A DNA stretch of 64,000 nt from Rhizobium vallis (GTDB taxonomy: Bacteria; Pseudomonadota; Alphaproteobacteria; Rhizobiales; Rhizobiaceae): the NCBI RefSeq assembly GCF_003985155.1, contig NZ_ML133689.1, forward strand, positions 1 through 64,000, written 5' to 3'. Of this stretch, positions 28,626-39,600 are shown one piece after another. The notes beneath the pieces were generated by a model. That model had not been told where the DNA came from, ran no database searches, and saw only the letters and a program-made list of their open reading frames with translations. Position 1 is the stretch's first letter, and every line of letters begins with the position of its first letter. A program made the translations under genes and the position numbers.

Positions 28626-31214
28626 ATGTCGGAAATGAAAAACAGCCTGCCCGGTCAGGCGGATGACGGCGCGCGCGCCGGTCGCCGCTCGCTCACGGCA
28701 GGCCAAGAACATAAATCTGCAACGGCACACGAGGCCGCAAAGCAGGAGCATGGATCATTGGCGCGCTTCCTGAAAACCTGCGCGGCCGGCACGGCGCTCT
28801 CTGCGCTGGCGCGGCCGGTTCTGGCACAGGCGGAGCAGCAGGCGGCAGCCTCGGCCCACCTCTTCACCTCCTCGCAGGTCGTCGGCGTTTCCGTCGTCAT
28901 CGGCGTCATATCGGCAGCCCTGCTTTCGACGCTGTGGCTCGTGCGCCAACGCGGCAATCTGGAAAGCGAGAGCCGGGAAATCCGCTCGGCGCTCTCCGAT
29001 GCACAGCAGCGCATTTCGCAATACCAAGCCCTGATCGCCGATAAGAACCGGCGGATCGTCATCTGGGACGGCAATGCCCGGCCGGAACTGCTCGGCCAGC
29101 TTCCGCCCGAGACCGGCGCGCCGCAGGACGGCGAATTCCTGGCCTTCGGCCTTTGGCTGAGGTCACGCTCGGCCTCCGAGCTGGAAAAGGCGATCGACCG
29201 GCTGCGCGACGAGGCGCAGAGCTTCGACATGGTGGTCGAAACCATCCGCGACGAAATCCTCGAGGCGCAGGGCCGGGTTTCCGGCGGGCGTGCCTTCGTC
29301 CGTTTCGTGGCGCTCAACAATCTGCGTGCCGAACTCGCGGAACTCAGGATCGAGCGCGATCGGCTGATGACCTCGATTTCTGCCTTCCAGACCATGCTCG
29401 ACGCGATCGACATGCCGGCCTGGCAGCGCGACCCGGGCGGGCGCCTCACCTGGGTCAACCAGGCTTACGGCGAGGCGGTCGAAGCGCGAACGCCGCAGCA
29501 GGCGATCAATGAAGGCCGCGAGATGCTGACGACGGTTGCGCGCGAACGCATTCGTGCGGTGACGACGCCAGAATCGCCCTTCCACGATACGATCTCGACT
29601 GTCGTGCACGGCAACCGCACATTCTTCGACGTCGTCGACGTCAGGGTGCCCGGGGGGTCGGCAGGTATCGCGATCGATGTGTCCGATATAGAGGCGGTGC
29701 GCGCCGAACTGGAACGGACGCTGAAGAGCCATGCCGAAACGCTCGACCATCTCGCCACTCCGGTCGCCATCTTCGACGGCGACCGCCGGCTGCAATTCTA
29801 CAACCAGGCCTTTGTCGCCCTCTGGGAGCTGGATATCGCCTTCCTCGAAGGCCGGCCCGACAACAGCGAATTGCTCGAACGGCTGCGGGCAGCCAAGAAG
29901 CTGCCGGATCAGCTCAACTGGAAAAGCTGGAAGGAAGCGGCCCTTTCGGTCTATCGCGCGCTCGACACGCAATCGGATCTCTGGCATCTGCCGAACGGGC
30001 AGACGTTGCGCGTATTCGCGACCGCTCACCCGCAGGGCGGCGCTACCTGGGTGTTCGAAAACCTGACCGAGCAGGTCGATCTCGAAACGCGCTACAACAC
30101 GCTGGTCAAGGTGCAGGGCGAAACGATCGACCACCTTTCCGAAGGCGTGGCGGTGTTCGGTCCCGACGGGCGCATCCGCCTGTCGAACCCGGCCTTCCGC
30201 GCGCTCTGGGGAATTACGGAAACCGAAGCCAAGCCCGGCACCCATATCCGTGCGCTCGGCGAAGCCTGCGCGCCCTCCTATGACCGGCCGGACGGCTGGA
30301 AGGCATTCGCCGAACTGATCACCAGCTTCGATGACGAGCGCCGCTCGGGCCAGGGAACGCTGGAACTCTTCTCCGGCCTCGTCCTCGACTATGCCGTCAT
30401 CCCGCTGCCGAACGCCCAGACGATGCTGACCTTCGTCAACATGACGGACAGCGTGCGTGCCGAGCGCGCCCTCACCGAGAAGAACGAAGCGCTGCGCAAG
30501 GCCGACGAACTGAAGAACGATTTCGTCCAGCATGTTTCCTACGAGCTGCGCTCGCCGCTGACGAATATCATCGGCTTTACCGATCTCCTGCGCACGCAGG
30601 GTGTGGGGCCGCTGAACGACCGCCAGGCCGAATATATCGACCATATTTCCACCTCGTCCTCGGTTCTGCTCACGCTCGTCAACGATATTCTCGACCTGGC
30701 GACCGTCGATGCGGGCATCATGCGGCTCAACTATGCGGAGATCGATCTCAACGACCTGCTCGACGACGTTTCGATGCAGATCGCCGATCGCCTCCACGAG
30801 AGCGGCGTTGCGCTTGAGATCACCGCACCCGCCTATCTCGGCTCGATCGTCGCCGATCCGCAGCGGCTCAAGCAGATTCTTCTCAAACTTCTTTCCAATG
30901 CGGCGAATTTTTCGCCCGAGGGCACTTCGATCGCGCTGGAATGCCATCGCGAAGGCACGGATTTCGTCTTCTCGGTCAGCGACCGCGGTCCCGGCATCTC
31001 GCCTGAGATGATCACGACCGTCTTCGACCGCTTCGCGACGGGGGCAAAAAGCGGCAAACGCGGCGGCGCCGGCCTCGGCCTTTCGATCGTCGACAGCTTC
31101 GTCAGCCTGCACCATGGCGATGTGACCATCGACAGCGAGCCGGGCAAGGGTACGACCGTCGTCTGCCGCATCCCCTCTGTCGATATTCCGCATTCTGCCG
31201 CCGCCGCCGAATGA
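28626..31214 (+). CDS. divL: DivL-like cell-cycle kinase homologue with Tyr in the H box
   Basis: 862 residues from ATG 28626. One or two N-terminal hydrophobic segments (about 45-65 and 82-104), a coiled-coil part, then three PAS-like domains between about 255 and 610. The dimerisation box reads FVQHVSYELRSPL: the normal phospho-accepting His is replaced by Tyr639, with a non-aligned His636 three residues before. This substitution is the hallmark of Caulobacter DivL, which binds DivK and controls CckA and so CtrA. The ATPase domain remains complete (LLSNAANF, DRGPGI, GLGLSI). The gene overlaps the tsaE fusion by 4 bases. Confidence 0.85.
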   Translation: MSEMKNSLPGQADDGARAGRRSLTAGQEHKSATAHEAAKQEHGSLARFLKTCAAGTALSALARPVLAQAEQQAAASAHLFTSSQVVGVSVVIGVISAALLSTLWLVRQRGNLESESREIRSALSDAQQRISQYQALIADKNRRIVIWDGNARPELLGQLPPETGAPQDGEFLAFGLWLRSRSASELEKAIDRLRDEAQSFDMVVETIRDEILEAQGRVSGGRAFVRFVALNNLRAELAELRIERDRLMTSISAFQTMLDAIDMPAWQRDPGGRLTWVNQAYGEAVEARTPQQAINEGREMLTTVARERIRAVTTPESPFHDTISTVVHGNRTFFDVVDVRVPGGSAGIAIDVSDIEAVRAELERTLKSHAETLDHLATPVAIFDGDRRLQFYNQAFVALWELDIAFLEGRPDNSELLERLRAAKKLPDQLNWKSWKEAALSVYRALDTQSDLWHLPNGQTLRVFATAHPQGGATWVFENLTEQVDLETRYNTLVKVQGETIDHLSEGVAVFGPDGRIRLSNPAFRALWGITETEAKPGTHIRALGEACAPSYDRPDGWKAFAELITSFDDERRSGQGTLELFSGLVLDYAVIPLPNAQTMLTFVNMTDSVRAERALTEKNEALRKADELKNDFVQHVSYELRSPLTNIIGFTDLLRTQGVGPLNDRQAEYIDHISTSSSVLLTLVNDILDLATVDAGIMRLNYAEIDLNDLLDDVSMQIADRLHESGVALEITAPAYLGSIVADPQRLKQILLKLLSNAANFSPEGTSIALECHREGTDFVFSVSDRGPGISPEMITTVFDRFATGAKSGKRGGAGLGLSIVDSFVSLHHGDVTIDSEPGKGTTVVCRIPSVDIPHSAAAAE

Positions 31215-32722
31215 CGACCGGCGACGCGATCTCGCTTTTCCTGAAGGACGAGGCGGCCACCATTCGCTTCGGCGAAGACCTGGCGCTTGCCCTCAAAGCC
31301 GGTGACTGCCTTGCTCTTTCGGGCGACCTTGGCGCCGGGAAATCCTCGCTCGCGCGCGCCATCCTGCGCGCCATGGCCGATGACGAGGGGCTTGAGGTCC
31401 CGAGCCCGACCTTCACGCTGGTGCAATCCTACGATCTGCGCATCCCCGTTTCGCACTTCGATCTCTACCGGCTGGGCGACCCGGCGGAACTGACGGAACT
31501 CGGCTTCGACGAGGCCCTGCAGAACGGCATCTGCCTTGTCGAATGGCCCGAGATGGCCGTAAGCGAGCTGCCTGAAACACGCATCTCCTTGCGGCTTGAA
31601 CATGAAGGTGCCGGCCGCCGCGTGACGATTACGGCGCCTGAGAAAACAGCGGCCCGTATCCATCGCGTGCTTGATATCCGCAGCTTCCTTGCCGGGGCCG
31701 GCTATGGAGAAGCCAAGCGGCGGTTTCTTATCGGGGATGCGTCGCTACGCGCCTATGAATCCGTCTATCCCAAGAAGGGTGAACGCAAGATCCTGATGGA
31801 TTGGCCGCCGCTGCCGGACGGGCCGCCTGTTCTGGATGGCAAGCCTTACCCCAAGGTCGCGCATCTCGCAGAAAACGCCTATCCCTTCGTGGCGATCGCT
31901 AACGCTTTGCGTGAACGGGGTTTTGCGACGCCGGAGATTTACAAGGTCGACTATAACAGCGGCATCCTGCTGATCGAGGATCTCGGCAGCGAAGGCGTGC
32001 TCGATGACGATGGACGGCCGATCGCCGAGCGTTATCGGCAAAGTGTCGCCTGCCTGGCACATCTCCATTCCATGCAGATTCCGCAGGATATTCCGGTTTC
32101 ATCAATGCATACGCATCACGTTCCGGATTTCGACCGCACGGCGATGAAGATGGAAGTGCGGCTTGTGCTCGACTGGCATATCGCCTGGAAGCGCGGCACG
32201 GCACCATCAGATGCCGAACGGGAAGAATATCTGGCGATCTGGGACCACCTGATCGACGAGCTGCAATCGGCTGAAACGAACCTTCTGCTGCGCGACTTCC
32301 ATTCGCCCAACATCATTTGGCGAGAACATGAAAACGGCATCCGCAAGGTCGGCATCATCGACTTCCAGGATTCGATGATCGGACCGACCGCTTATGATCT
32401 CGCCTCGATCGTCCAGGATGCGCGTGTCACCATCGAGCCGGATCTCTTCCGGCAGTTGATGGACGACTATCTTACGCTTCGCCGCGCGCAGGGTGGCTTC
32501 GATGAAGCCGGATTCATGAAGGCCTGGGCGATTATGTCTGCGCAGCGCAACTGCAAACTTGCCGGCCTCTGGGTGCGACTGCTGCAGCGCGACGGCAAGC
32601 CCGGATATCTGAAACACATGCCGCGCACGCTCTCCTATCTCAACGTCGCGTTTGAACATGAGGCGCTTGCCCCCTTGCGCGATTGGTGCGCAAGGGCTGG
32701 AATAGGCCAGAGCGAATCATAA
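31211..32722 (+). CDS. tsaE: Fusion of TsaE (tRNA t6A ATPase) and AmgK-type sugar kinase
   Basis: 503 residues, two domains. Residues 1-155 are TsaE, the ATPase needed for threonylcarbamoyl-adenosine on ANN-decoding tRNAs: P-loop GDLGAGKS at 38-45, PSPTFTLVQSY, HFDLYRLGDPAEL and LVEWPEM. Residues 170-503 form an aminoglycoside-phosphotransferase fold with LLLRDFHSPNI (near 358-368) and IIDFQDS (near 383-389) as catalytic and metal loops, the AmgK anomeric kinase type for N-acetylmuramate/N-acetylglucosamine. The fused order is known in Rhizobiales. murU follows at once, supporting a cell-wall recycling role for the kinase half. Confidence 0.92.
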   Translation: MTTGDAISLFLKDEAATIRFGEDLALALKAGDCLALSGDLGAGKSSLARAILRAMADDEGLEVPSPTFTLVQSYDLRIPVSHFDLYRLGDPAELTELGFDEALQNGICLVEWPEMAVSELPETRISLRLEHEGAGRRVTITAPEKTAARIHRVLDIRSFLAGAGYGEAKRRFLIGDASLRAYESVYPKKGERKILMDWPPLPDGPPVLDGKPYPKVAHLAENAYPFVAIANALRERGFATPEIYKVDYNSGILLIEDLGSEGVLDDDGRPIAERYRQSVACLAHLHSMQIPQDIPVSSMHTHHVPDFDRTAMKMEVRLVLDWHIAWKRGTAPSDAEREEYLAIWDHLIDELQSAETNLLLRDFHSPNIIWREHENGIRKVGIIDFQDSMIGPTAYDLASIVQDARVTIEPDLFRQLMDDYLTLRRAQGGFDEAGFMKAWAIMSAQRNCKLAGLWVRLLQRDGKPGYLKHMPRTLSYLNVAFEHEALAPLRDWCARAGIGQSES

Positions 32723-32735
32723 GTTCCGGATCAGA

Positions 32736-33467
32736 ATGACGATCAGACAAGCCATGGTACTGGCCGCGGGTCTCGGGACCCGTATGCGCCCGATCACCGA
32801 CACGATCCCGAAGCCGCTGGTGAAGATCGACGGCAAGCCGATGATCGACTACGCGCTGGATTCGCTGGTCGCAGCCGGCGTCGAACGGGCCGTCGTCAAC
32901 GTCCACCATCATGCCGATCAGATGCTCGATCATCTCAGGAATTATCGCGGCCTCGACATCGTCATATCAGACGAGCAGGACGCGCTGATGAATTCCGGCG
33001 GCGGGCTGGCGAAGGGCCTCACGCTGCTTGCGCGCGACAATGTCTTCGTGATGAATGCCGATCTCTTCTGGATCGGCGAACAGCCGGGGCGGCCAACCAA
33101 CCTGCATCGCTTAGCCGGATTCTTCGATCCCGAACGAATGGATATGGCGCTGCTCTGCGTTCGGATTGAGGATACGACAGGTCACAATGGCAAGAACGAT
33201 TTCAGCCTCGCAACCGATGGCCGGCTGGCGCGTTATCGCGACGATCCCACCAATCCCGTCGTCTATGCCGGAGCAATCGTCATGAACCCATCGCTGCTCG
33301 ACGATGCGCCGAAGGATGCCTTCAACCTCAATATCTATTTCGACAAGGCGATCGCGCGCGGACGGCTTTTCGGCATGGTGCTCGAAGGCCACTGGCTGAC
33401 GGTGGGAACGCCGGAAGCGATCGGCGAAGCGGAGGAAACGATCCGTCGGCTGCGGGCGTTCGCGTAG
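32736..33467 (+). CDS. murU: N-acetylmuramate-1-phosphate uridylyltransferase MurU
   Basis: 243 residues. Nucleotidyltransferase fold: signature LAAGLGTRMRPIT with IPKPLVKIDGKPM, then the metal Asp in VMNADLFW and a late NLNIYFDKAI. It is shorter than glucose-1-phosphate pyrophosphorylases and fits MurU, which turns MurNAc-1-phosphate into UDP-MurNAc. Sits 13 bases after the amgK half of the fusion gene, the two consecutive steps of the MurNAc salvage route known from Pseudomonas that bypasses de novo, fosfomycin-sensitive synthesis. Substrate call leans on this context. Confidence 0.87.
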   Translation: MTIRQAMVLAAGLGTRMRPITDTIPKPLVKIDGKPMIDYALDSLVAAGVERAVVNVHHHADQMLDHLRNYRGLDIVISDEQDALMNSGGGLAKGLTLLARDNVFVMNADLFWIGEQPGRPTNLHRLAGFFDPERMDMALLCVRIEDTTGHNGKNDFSLATDGRLARYRDDPTNPVVYAGAIVMNPSLLDDAPKDAFNLNIYFDKAIARGRLFGMVLEGHWLTVGTPEAIGEAEETIRRLRAFA

Positions 33468-33471
33468 GCTC

Positions 33472-36400
33472 ATGGCGGAGCGGCACCAGCCACGCATCCT
33501 GACGATCCCGGCGGGCCTTTCCTTCCTCAAAACGCTGGCGACGACACTTTGCGACGGCCGTCTGACGCCCCTTTTCCGGCACGAGCCCGACGATCCGCTG
33601 TCGCTCGCCGGGGTTACGATCTATCTGCCAACTCGCCGCGCCGTGCGTGTGCTGCGCTCGGAATTCGTCGACCTGCTCGGCGGCCGCTCGGCCATCCTGC
33701 CCGTTATCCGTCCCCTTGGCGAGACCGATGACGACAGCGGCTATTTCGATGAGGCGCTGCCGGCGACGATCGATCTCGCCCAGCCGCTGTCGAATACCGC
33801 CCGTCTGCTGGAGCTTGCGCGCCTCATCCTTGCCTGGCGAAACAAGCTGCCGGAGATCGTCCGTCATATCCATTCGGACTCGCCGCTCGTCGCGCCCGCA
33901 AGCCCGGCGGATGCTATCTGGCTCGCCCGCAACCTCGCGGAACTGATCGATTCCATCGAAACAGAGGACCTCGACTGGTCGGAGCTGTCGAAACTCGACA
34001 CCGCCGATTATGCGGCCTGGTGGCAGCTCACGGCGGAATTCCTGCAGATCGCCAGCGCCTTCTGGCCGGCGCGGCTTTCCGAGCTCGGCAAATCCTCGCC
34101 GGCGCGGCACAGAAACGCCATCCTTCGAGCCGAAGCAAACAGGCTTTCGACGGCGAAGCCCACCGGGCCGATCATCATCGCCGGCTCGACGGGTTCGGTT
34201 CCCGCTACCGCCGATCTCATCGCCGCCGTCGCCAATCTCGCCGAAGGCGTGATCGTGCTGCCGGGTCTCGATCTCTCCATGCCCGAACGACACTGGCAGA
34301 TGGTCGCGCCGGAACCGGCGCCCGGCCAACATGCCAATCCCGCAAGCCGGAGCCATCCGCAATATGGCCTGTCGTCGTTGCTCAAGCGTCTGAAGCTGAC
34401 GCGTGCCGACGTCGCGCTCCTCGACACGCCGGAGGCCGATCTCGACCGACGCGCCGAAATCCTGTCCCGGGCGCTTGCCCCGGCGGAGGCGACCAGCGAT
34501 TGGGGAGCATGGAAGAACGATCTCCCCGAGGGCGCCCTGTCTTCGGCCTTTGCCGATACCGCGCTGATCGAAGCCGCCAACGAGCGCGAGGAGGCAACAG
34601 CGATCGCCATCGCCCTTCGGCTGGCGCTGGAGAGGCCGGGACAGGATGGCGAGAGCCGGGCAGCGCTCATCACCCCCGACCGCAATCTCGCCCGGCGGGT
34701 GATGGCGGAGCTTTCCCGCTTCGGCATCCTGGCAGACGATTCCGCCGGCACGCCGCTTGCCGGCACGCCGCAGGGCACCTTGCTGCAATTGCTCCTGGAG
34801 GCGGCGCTGCGTCCGGGCGATCCGGTGGCGATCGTGTCGCTGCTCAAACATCCGCTGGCCCGCTTCGGGCTCGAACGCGAGGCATTGGCTTCCGCCACAG
34901 AGGCGCTCGAACTCCTAGCGCTGCGCGGCGGCGTGGCCGAAGTGGATATCAGCGCCCTCGAATCACTCTTGAGCCATCAGCTTGCCGAACAGGCCCTGGA
35001 CAGGCATGCGCCGCAATGGCGAAAGGCGATGCCGCCCCATGCAGCCGATGCCGCACACGACCTTGCCCGCAGGGCGATGCGAGCGACCGAGCCCCTAGCT
35101 GCGGCGCTGATGCGGCAGCAGAGGGAATATCGTGGGAAGACGGCAAGTTTCACTTTGTCAGAATGGGCGGAGCGCACCGGTCGCTCGCTTGAAGCCGTCG
35201 CGGCCGATCCGCAAGGCAATCTCGCCGATCTCTGGTCCGATGAAGCGGGAGATGCGCTCGCCGCGCTGCTCAGCGAAGTGATTGGCACGGACGGCCAGAT
35301 GGAGGCCGACGGACCACAATGGATCGACATCGTCGCGGCACTTGCCGCCGGTCATGCCGTGAAGCCGCGGGCGCTCAGCCACCCCAGGCTCTTCATCTTC
35401 GGCACGCTGGAAGCGCGCCTGCAGAGCGTCGATACGCTGATCCTCGGCGGCCTGAACGAAGGTTCCTGGCCGGGGCAGACGGCCAACAATCCATTCATGC
35501 CGCGCATGATGAAGACGGAGATCGGGCTGGAGCCGCCGGAACGTCGCATCGGCCAGCTGGCGCATGACTTCGAGATGGCGAACGGCACGCGCCATCTGAT
35601 CTATTCGCGCGCCTTGCGCCAAGGCTCGACGCCGACGGTCTCCTCGCGCTGGCTGCAGCGACTGATGGCGCTCGGCGGCGAGGCGTTCGAAGCGCAGTTG
35701 AAGGGACGCGGCAACCGGTTCCTGCAATGGGCTGGTCTCATCGATCGGGGAGAGGCTCAGGCGCCCGCACAGCGGCCTTCACCGAAACCGCCGCTGGCGC
35801 TGCAGCCGACATCCTATTCCTTCAGCGAAGTCGGCCGGTTGCGCCGCGATCCCTACGCCATCTATGCCCGCCGGGTCCTTCGGCTCGACCCCGTCGATCC
35901 ATTCAATCGCGATCCGGGAGCGGCCGAACGCGGCACGCTCTACCACAAGATCATCGACCGGTTCATCCGTGAGGCCCATATCGCCGGCACGCCGGATGCG
36001 GCAGCGGCCATGGAGCGCATCCTTTCCGAGCTTTTCGATATGGAGAAGCTGCCACCGCATATCGATGCCGTGTGGCGGCCTCGCTTTCGCGAGGTGGCCC
36101 GAGCCTTCCTCGAATGGGAGGCGGGGCGACGGCCCGGCATTCGGAAGACGTTGACGGAGGTGCGGGGCGGCGTCGAACTGGAGGCGATCAATATCCGGCT
36201 CAACGGTGTCGCCGACCGGATCGACGTCACGGGACCGAACGCCGCCGATATCATCGACTACAAGACCGGCTACAATCCTTCACCGTCACAGGCGCGGGCG
36301 CTTCTGGACCCGCAGCTTGCGCTCGAAGCCGCAGCGCTCGGCGCCGGCGCCTTCCGCGATGCCGGCAGTCTCGTGCCGCAGGATCTGCTCTATGTCCGCC

Positions 36401-36666
36401 TGCGTCCCGGACGACGCTTCCAGGTCGATACCGTCAATAACGAAAGCTCGGCGCGCAGCGACAAGGCGAAATCGGCGATGGACCTGGCCGAGGAATCGAT
36501 CGACCAGCTGGTCAAATTCGTGGGATTGCTGCAATCCGGCGAAAAGGGCTTTACCTCGCGGCTCATTCCGGCGCAGCAATTCGATTTCGGCGGCGATTAC
36601 GATCATCTCGCCCGCGTTTCCGAATGGTCGACCGCCGAGACAGAGGAAGGCGGCGGCGATGAGTGA
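33472..36666 (+). CDS. addB: AddB, nuclease/helicase-like subunit of AddAB
   Basis: 1064 residues, of the alphaproteobacterial AddB type. Works with AddA in resecting double-strand breaks for RecA. The N-terminus (TIPAGLSFLKTLA) lacks the Walker A motif of Bacillus AddB. A RecB-family PD-(D/E)XK nuclease is at the C-terminus: YSFSEVGRLRRDPY near 780, and GVADRIDV followed by DIIDYKTG near 905-930. ATG follows the murU stop by 4 bases with a weak ribosome site. The last codons overlap the addA start. Confidence 0.94.
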   Translation: MAERHQPRILTIPAGLSFLKTLATTLCDGRLTPLFRHEPDDPLSLAGVTIYLPTRRAVRVLRSEFVDLLGGRSAILPVIRPLGETDDDSGYFDEALPATIDLAQPLSNTARLLELARLILAWRNKLPEIVRHIHSDSPLVAPASPADAIWLARNLAELIDSIETEDLDWSELSKLDTADYAAWWQLTAEFLQIASAFWPARLSELGKSSPARHRNAILRAEANRLSTAKPTGPIIIAGSTGSVPATADLIAAVANLAEGVIVLPGLDLSMPERHWQMVAPEPAPGQHANPASRSHPQYGLSSLLKRLKLTRADVALLDTPEADLDRRAEILSRALAPAEATSDWGAWKNDLPEGALSSAFADTALIEAANEREEATAIAIALRLALERPGQDGESRAALITPDRNLARRVMAELSRFGILADDSAGTPLAGTPQGTLLQLLLEAALRPGDPVAIVSLLKHPLARFGLEREALASATEALELLALRGGVAEVDISALESLLSHQLAEQALDRHAPQWRKAMPPHAADAAHDLARRAMRATEPLAAALMRQQREYRGKTASFTLSEWAERTGRSLEAVAADPQGNLADLWSDEAGDALAALLSEVIGTDGQMEADGPQWIDIVAALAAGHAVKPRALSHPRLFIFGTLEARLQSVDTLILGGLNEGSWPGQTANNPFMPRMMKTEIGLEPPERRIGQLAHDFEMANGTRHLIYSRALRQGSTPTVSSRWLQRLMALGGEAFEAQLKGRGNRFLQWAGLIDRGEAQAPAQRPSPKPPLALQPTSYSFSEVGRLRRDPYAIYARRVLRLDPVDPFNRDPGAAERGTLYHKIIDRFIREAHIAGTPDAAAAMERILSELFDMEKLPPHIDAVWRPRFREVARAFLEWEAGRRPGIRKTLTEVRGGVELEAINIRLNGVADRIDVTGPNAADIIDYKTGYNPSPSQARALLDPQLALEAAALGAGAFRDAGSLVPQDLLYVRLRPGRRFQVDTVNNESSARSDKAKSAMDLAEESIDQLVKFVGLLQSGEKGFTSRLIPAQQFDFGGDYDHLARVSEWSTAETEEGGGDE

Positions 36667-39600
36667 CGTGACCGACCTTCCTGACGATGACAATCCGGGT
36701 GACTGGATTGGCTGGACGACGATCCAGCAGGCAATCGCGTCCGATCCGATGCGTTCAGCGTGGGTGTCGGCCAATGCCGGTTCCGGCAAGACCCATGTCC
36801 TCACACAGCGCGTCATCCGCCTTCTGCTTGCCGGGGCGCGGCCTTCGGCCATTCTCTGTCTCACCTATACCAAGGCTGCGGCTTCCGAAATGTCGAACCG
36901 CGTCTTCGAAAGGCTGTCGGATTGGGTGGTGCTCGACGACGAGGATCTTAGCCGGCGGATCATGCAGATCGAGGGTACGGCGCCCGATGGAATCAAGCTT
37001 GCCGAGGCCCGCCGGTTGTTTGCGAAGGCCCTGGAAACACCCGGCGGACTGAAGATCCAGACGATCCACGCCTTTTGCGAGGCGCTGCTGCATCAGTTCC
37101 CGCTCGAAGCCAACGTTGCGGGACACTTCTCCGTTCTCGACGACCGCGCGGCAGCGGCGCTGCTTTCCGATGCGCGCCGAGCCCTGCTGACGGCGACCGC
37201 GCCGGAGGAAGGCAGCGCGCTTGCCGAGGCATTTACCTACGTGCTCAATCTCGGCGACGAATCCGGACTTGAGAACCTGCTCGGCGACATCGTCGCCAAC
37301 CGCAACGCCATTCGTCGTTTCACCGCAGCGGCCGAACAGCAGGGCGGCGTAGAGATGGTTCTGCGCAGAAGGCTCGGCCTTGCCGCAGACGATACGGAGA
37401 GCCGGATTGCGGCGCAATATTGGCCCTTGCCGCAGTTGTCGGCAGCCACGCTGGAGCTCTATCTCTCGCTTGCCGACCAGAAGGGCGGTGTCAAGGCACA
37501 GGAGGTCGCCTACGGTCTCAGGCTCGCCGCTCGGGAGCGCGATGACGCAAGACGCGCCGAGATGCTCGAAAGGATCTTCTTGACGGCGGCCAAGGGTGAG
37601 CCGAAGGCGGATTCGCAATTCCACGTCAAAGCCATGCTTGCCGAAGCACCCGCGCTGGCGGACGCCATCGCTGCTGCCCGCGCGCATGTCGCGGCAAGCC
37701 GCGACCGGCTGAAACTGATGCGGATGTACGGCGCCACGCATGCAGCACTCGTGCTCGCCGACCGGCTGAACCACGACTACGAGGAGCTGAAGAAACAGCG
37801 AAGCCAGCTCGATTTCGAGGACCTGATCACCCGCACCGCCGACCTCTTGACGAAAAACGGAGTCGGTCCCTGGATCCACTACAAGCTCGACCGCGGCATC
37901 GACCATATTCTGGTCGACGAGGCACAGGATACCAGCCCGATCCAGTGGAGTGTCATCCAGTCGCTTGCCGAGGATTTCTTCTCCGGCGAAAGCGCCCGAC
38001 CGATCGTGCGCACGCTCTTTGCAGTCGGCGACGAGAAACAGTCGATCTATTCCTTCCAGGGCGCACGGCCGGAGCGATTTTCCGAGGAGAGCGACCGAAC
38101 ACGGCGGCGCGTTTCCGACAGCGGGCAGAGCTTTTCCTCCGTCCGGCTGCCACTGTCTTTCCGTTCGACCGCCGATGTGCTTGAGGCTGTCGACCATATT
38201 TTCAAGGAACCCGACAATGCCCGCGGCCTCAGCGCGCTCGGCGAACCGGTCGTCCATCGTTCGAGCCGAATCGGACATCCCGGCGCCGTCGACTTCTGGG
38301 AGATGGTCGCGCCGGAAGCGGTGGTGAAGGAAGAGGACTGGACGGCGCCCTTCGACGCAACGCCGGAAAGCGCGCCGGCCGCAATCCTGGCGCGGCGGAT
38401 CGCGCATTCGATCGGTACGCTCGTCGGTCGCGAGACCATCGTCGAAAAGGGTCGGGAACGCCTGATCGAAGCTGGCGACATCCTGGTCTTGGTGCGCAAG
38501 CGCGACGCCTTCGTCAATGCGTTGACGCGCGCACTGAAACGTCGCGGCGATATTCCGGTTGCGGGCGCCGACAGGCTGGTGCTCACCAGCCATATTGCCG
38601 TGCAGGATCTGCTGGCGCTCGGCCGTTTCCTGCTTCTGCCGGAAGACGACCTTTCGCTTGCCGCCGTGCTCAAGAGCCCGCTTTTCGATCTCTCCGAAGA
38701 GGATATCTTTTCGATCGCCGCCTTGCGGGGCGACAATGAGAGTGTCTGGAGCCATCTCAAAAAATTTGCCGCCGACGGTACCGAGCGTTTCCACGGTGCC
38801 GTCGAGAAGCTGGAACTGTTCCTCCGACAGTCCAAGAGCCTGTCGGTTCATGATTTCTATGCACGCGTGCTGGCCAGCCATGGCGGGCGGCGGCAATTCC
38901 TGGCGCGTCTCGGCACCGAGGTCAGCGATATTCTCGACGAATTCCTGACCTTCACCCTCGACCACGAGAGCTCCGGCCTTCCCGGCCTGCAATCCTTCAT
39001 CTCGACTTTGGAGCTCGAAGCACCGGAGGTGAAGCGCGAGCAGGACAAGGGGCGCAACGAAGTGCGGATCATGACGGTCCATGCCTCCAAGGGTCTCGAA
39101 GCGCCGATTGTTTTCCTCGTGGATGGCGGTTCCAAGGCCTTCACCCATACCCATCTGCCGAAGCTTCGCCTGCTCGAATCCAGATCCGGCGAGCCGCCGA
39201 TGCCGGTCTGGGTTCCCGTCTCCGATCTCGCCAATTCGCTGACACAGAACGATGCGGCGCGCATTCAGACGTTGGCCGAAGAAGAATATCGCCGGCTGCT
39301 CTACGTCGCCATGACACGCGCCGCCGACCGACTTGTCGTCTGCGGCTATCGCGGTGTGCGGGCAAATAGCGACACCTGGCATATGATGATCTCGACGGCG
39401 CTGCGTGACGATCATCCCTATGTGGAGGCGGCCACATTTTCCGGTCCCGACGGCGAATGGCAGGGCACCAGATGGCGTGTGCCGCAGGTGGAGCGCAGCT
39501 TCGAGCGGATCGACCGCAGCGAAGAGCGAGACAGCGAAGAAGCCCTGCCGGACGGCTTGTTGGGGCCGCTGCCGCCGCAGGCCGAACTGCCGCGACCGCT

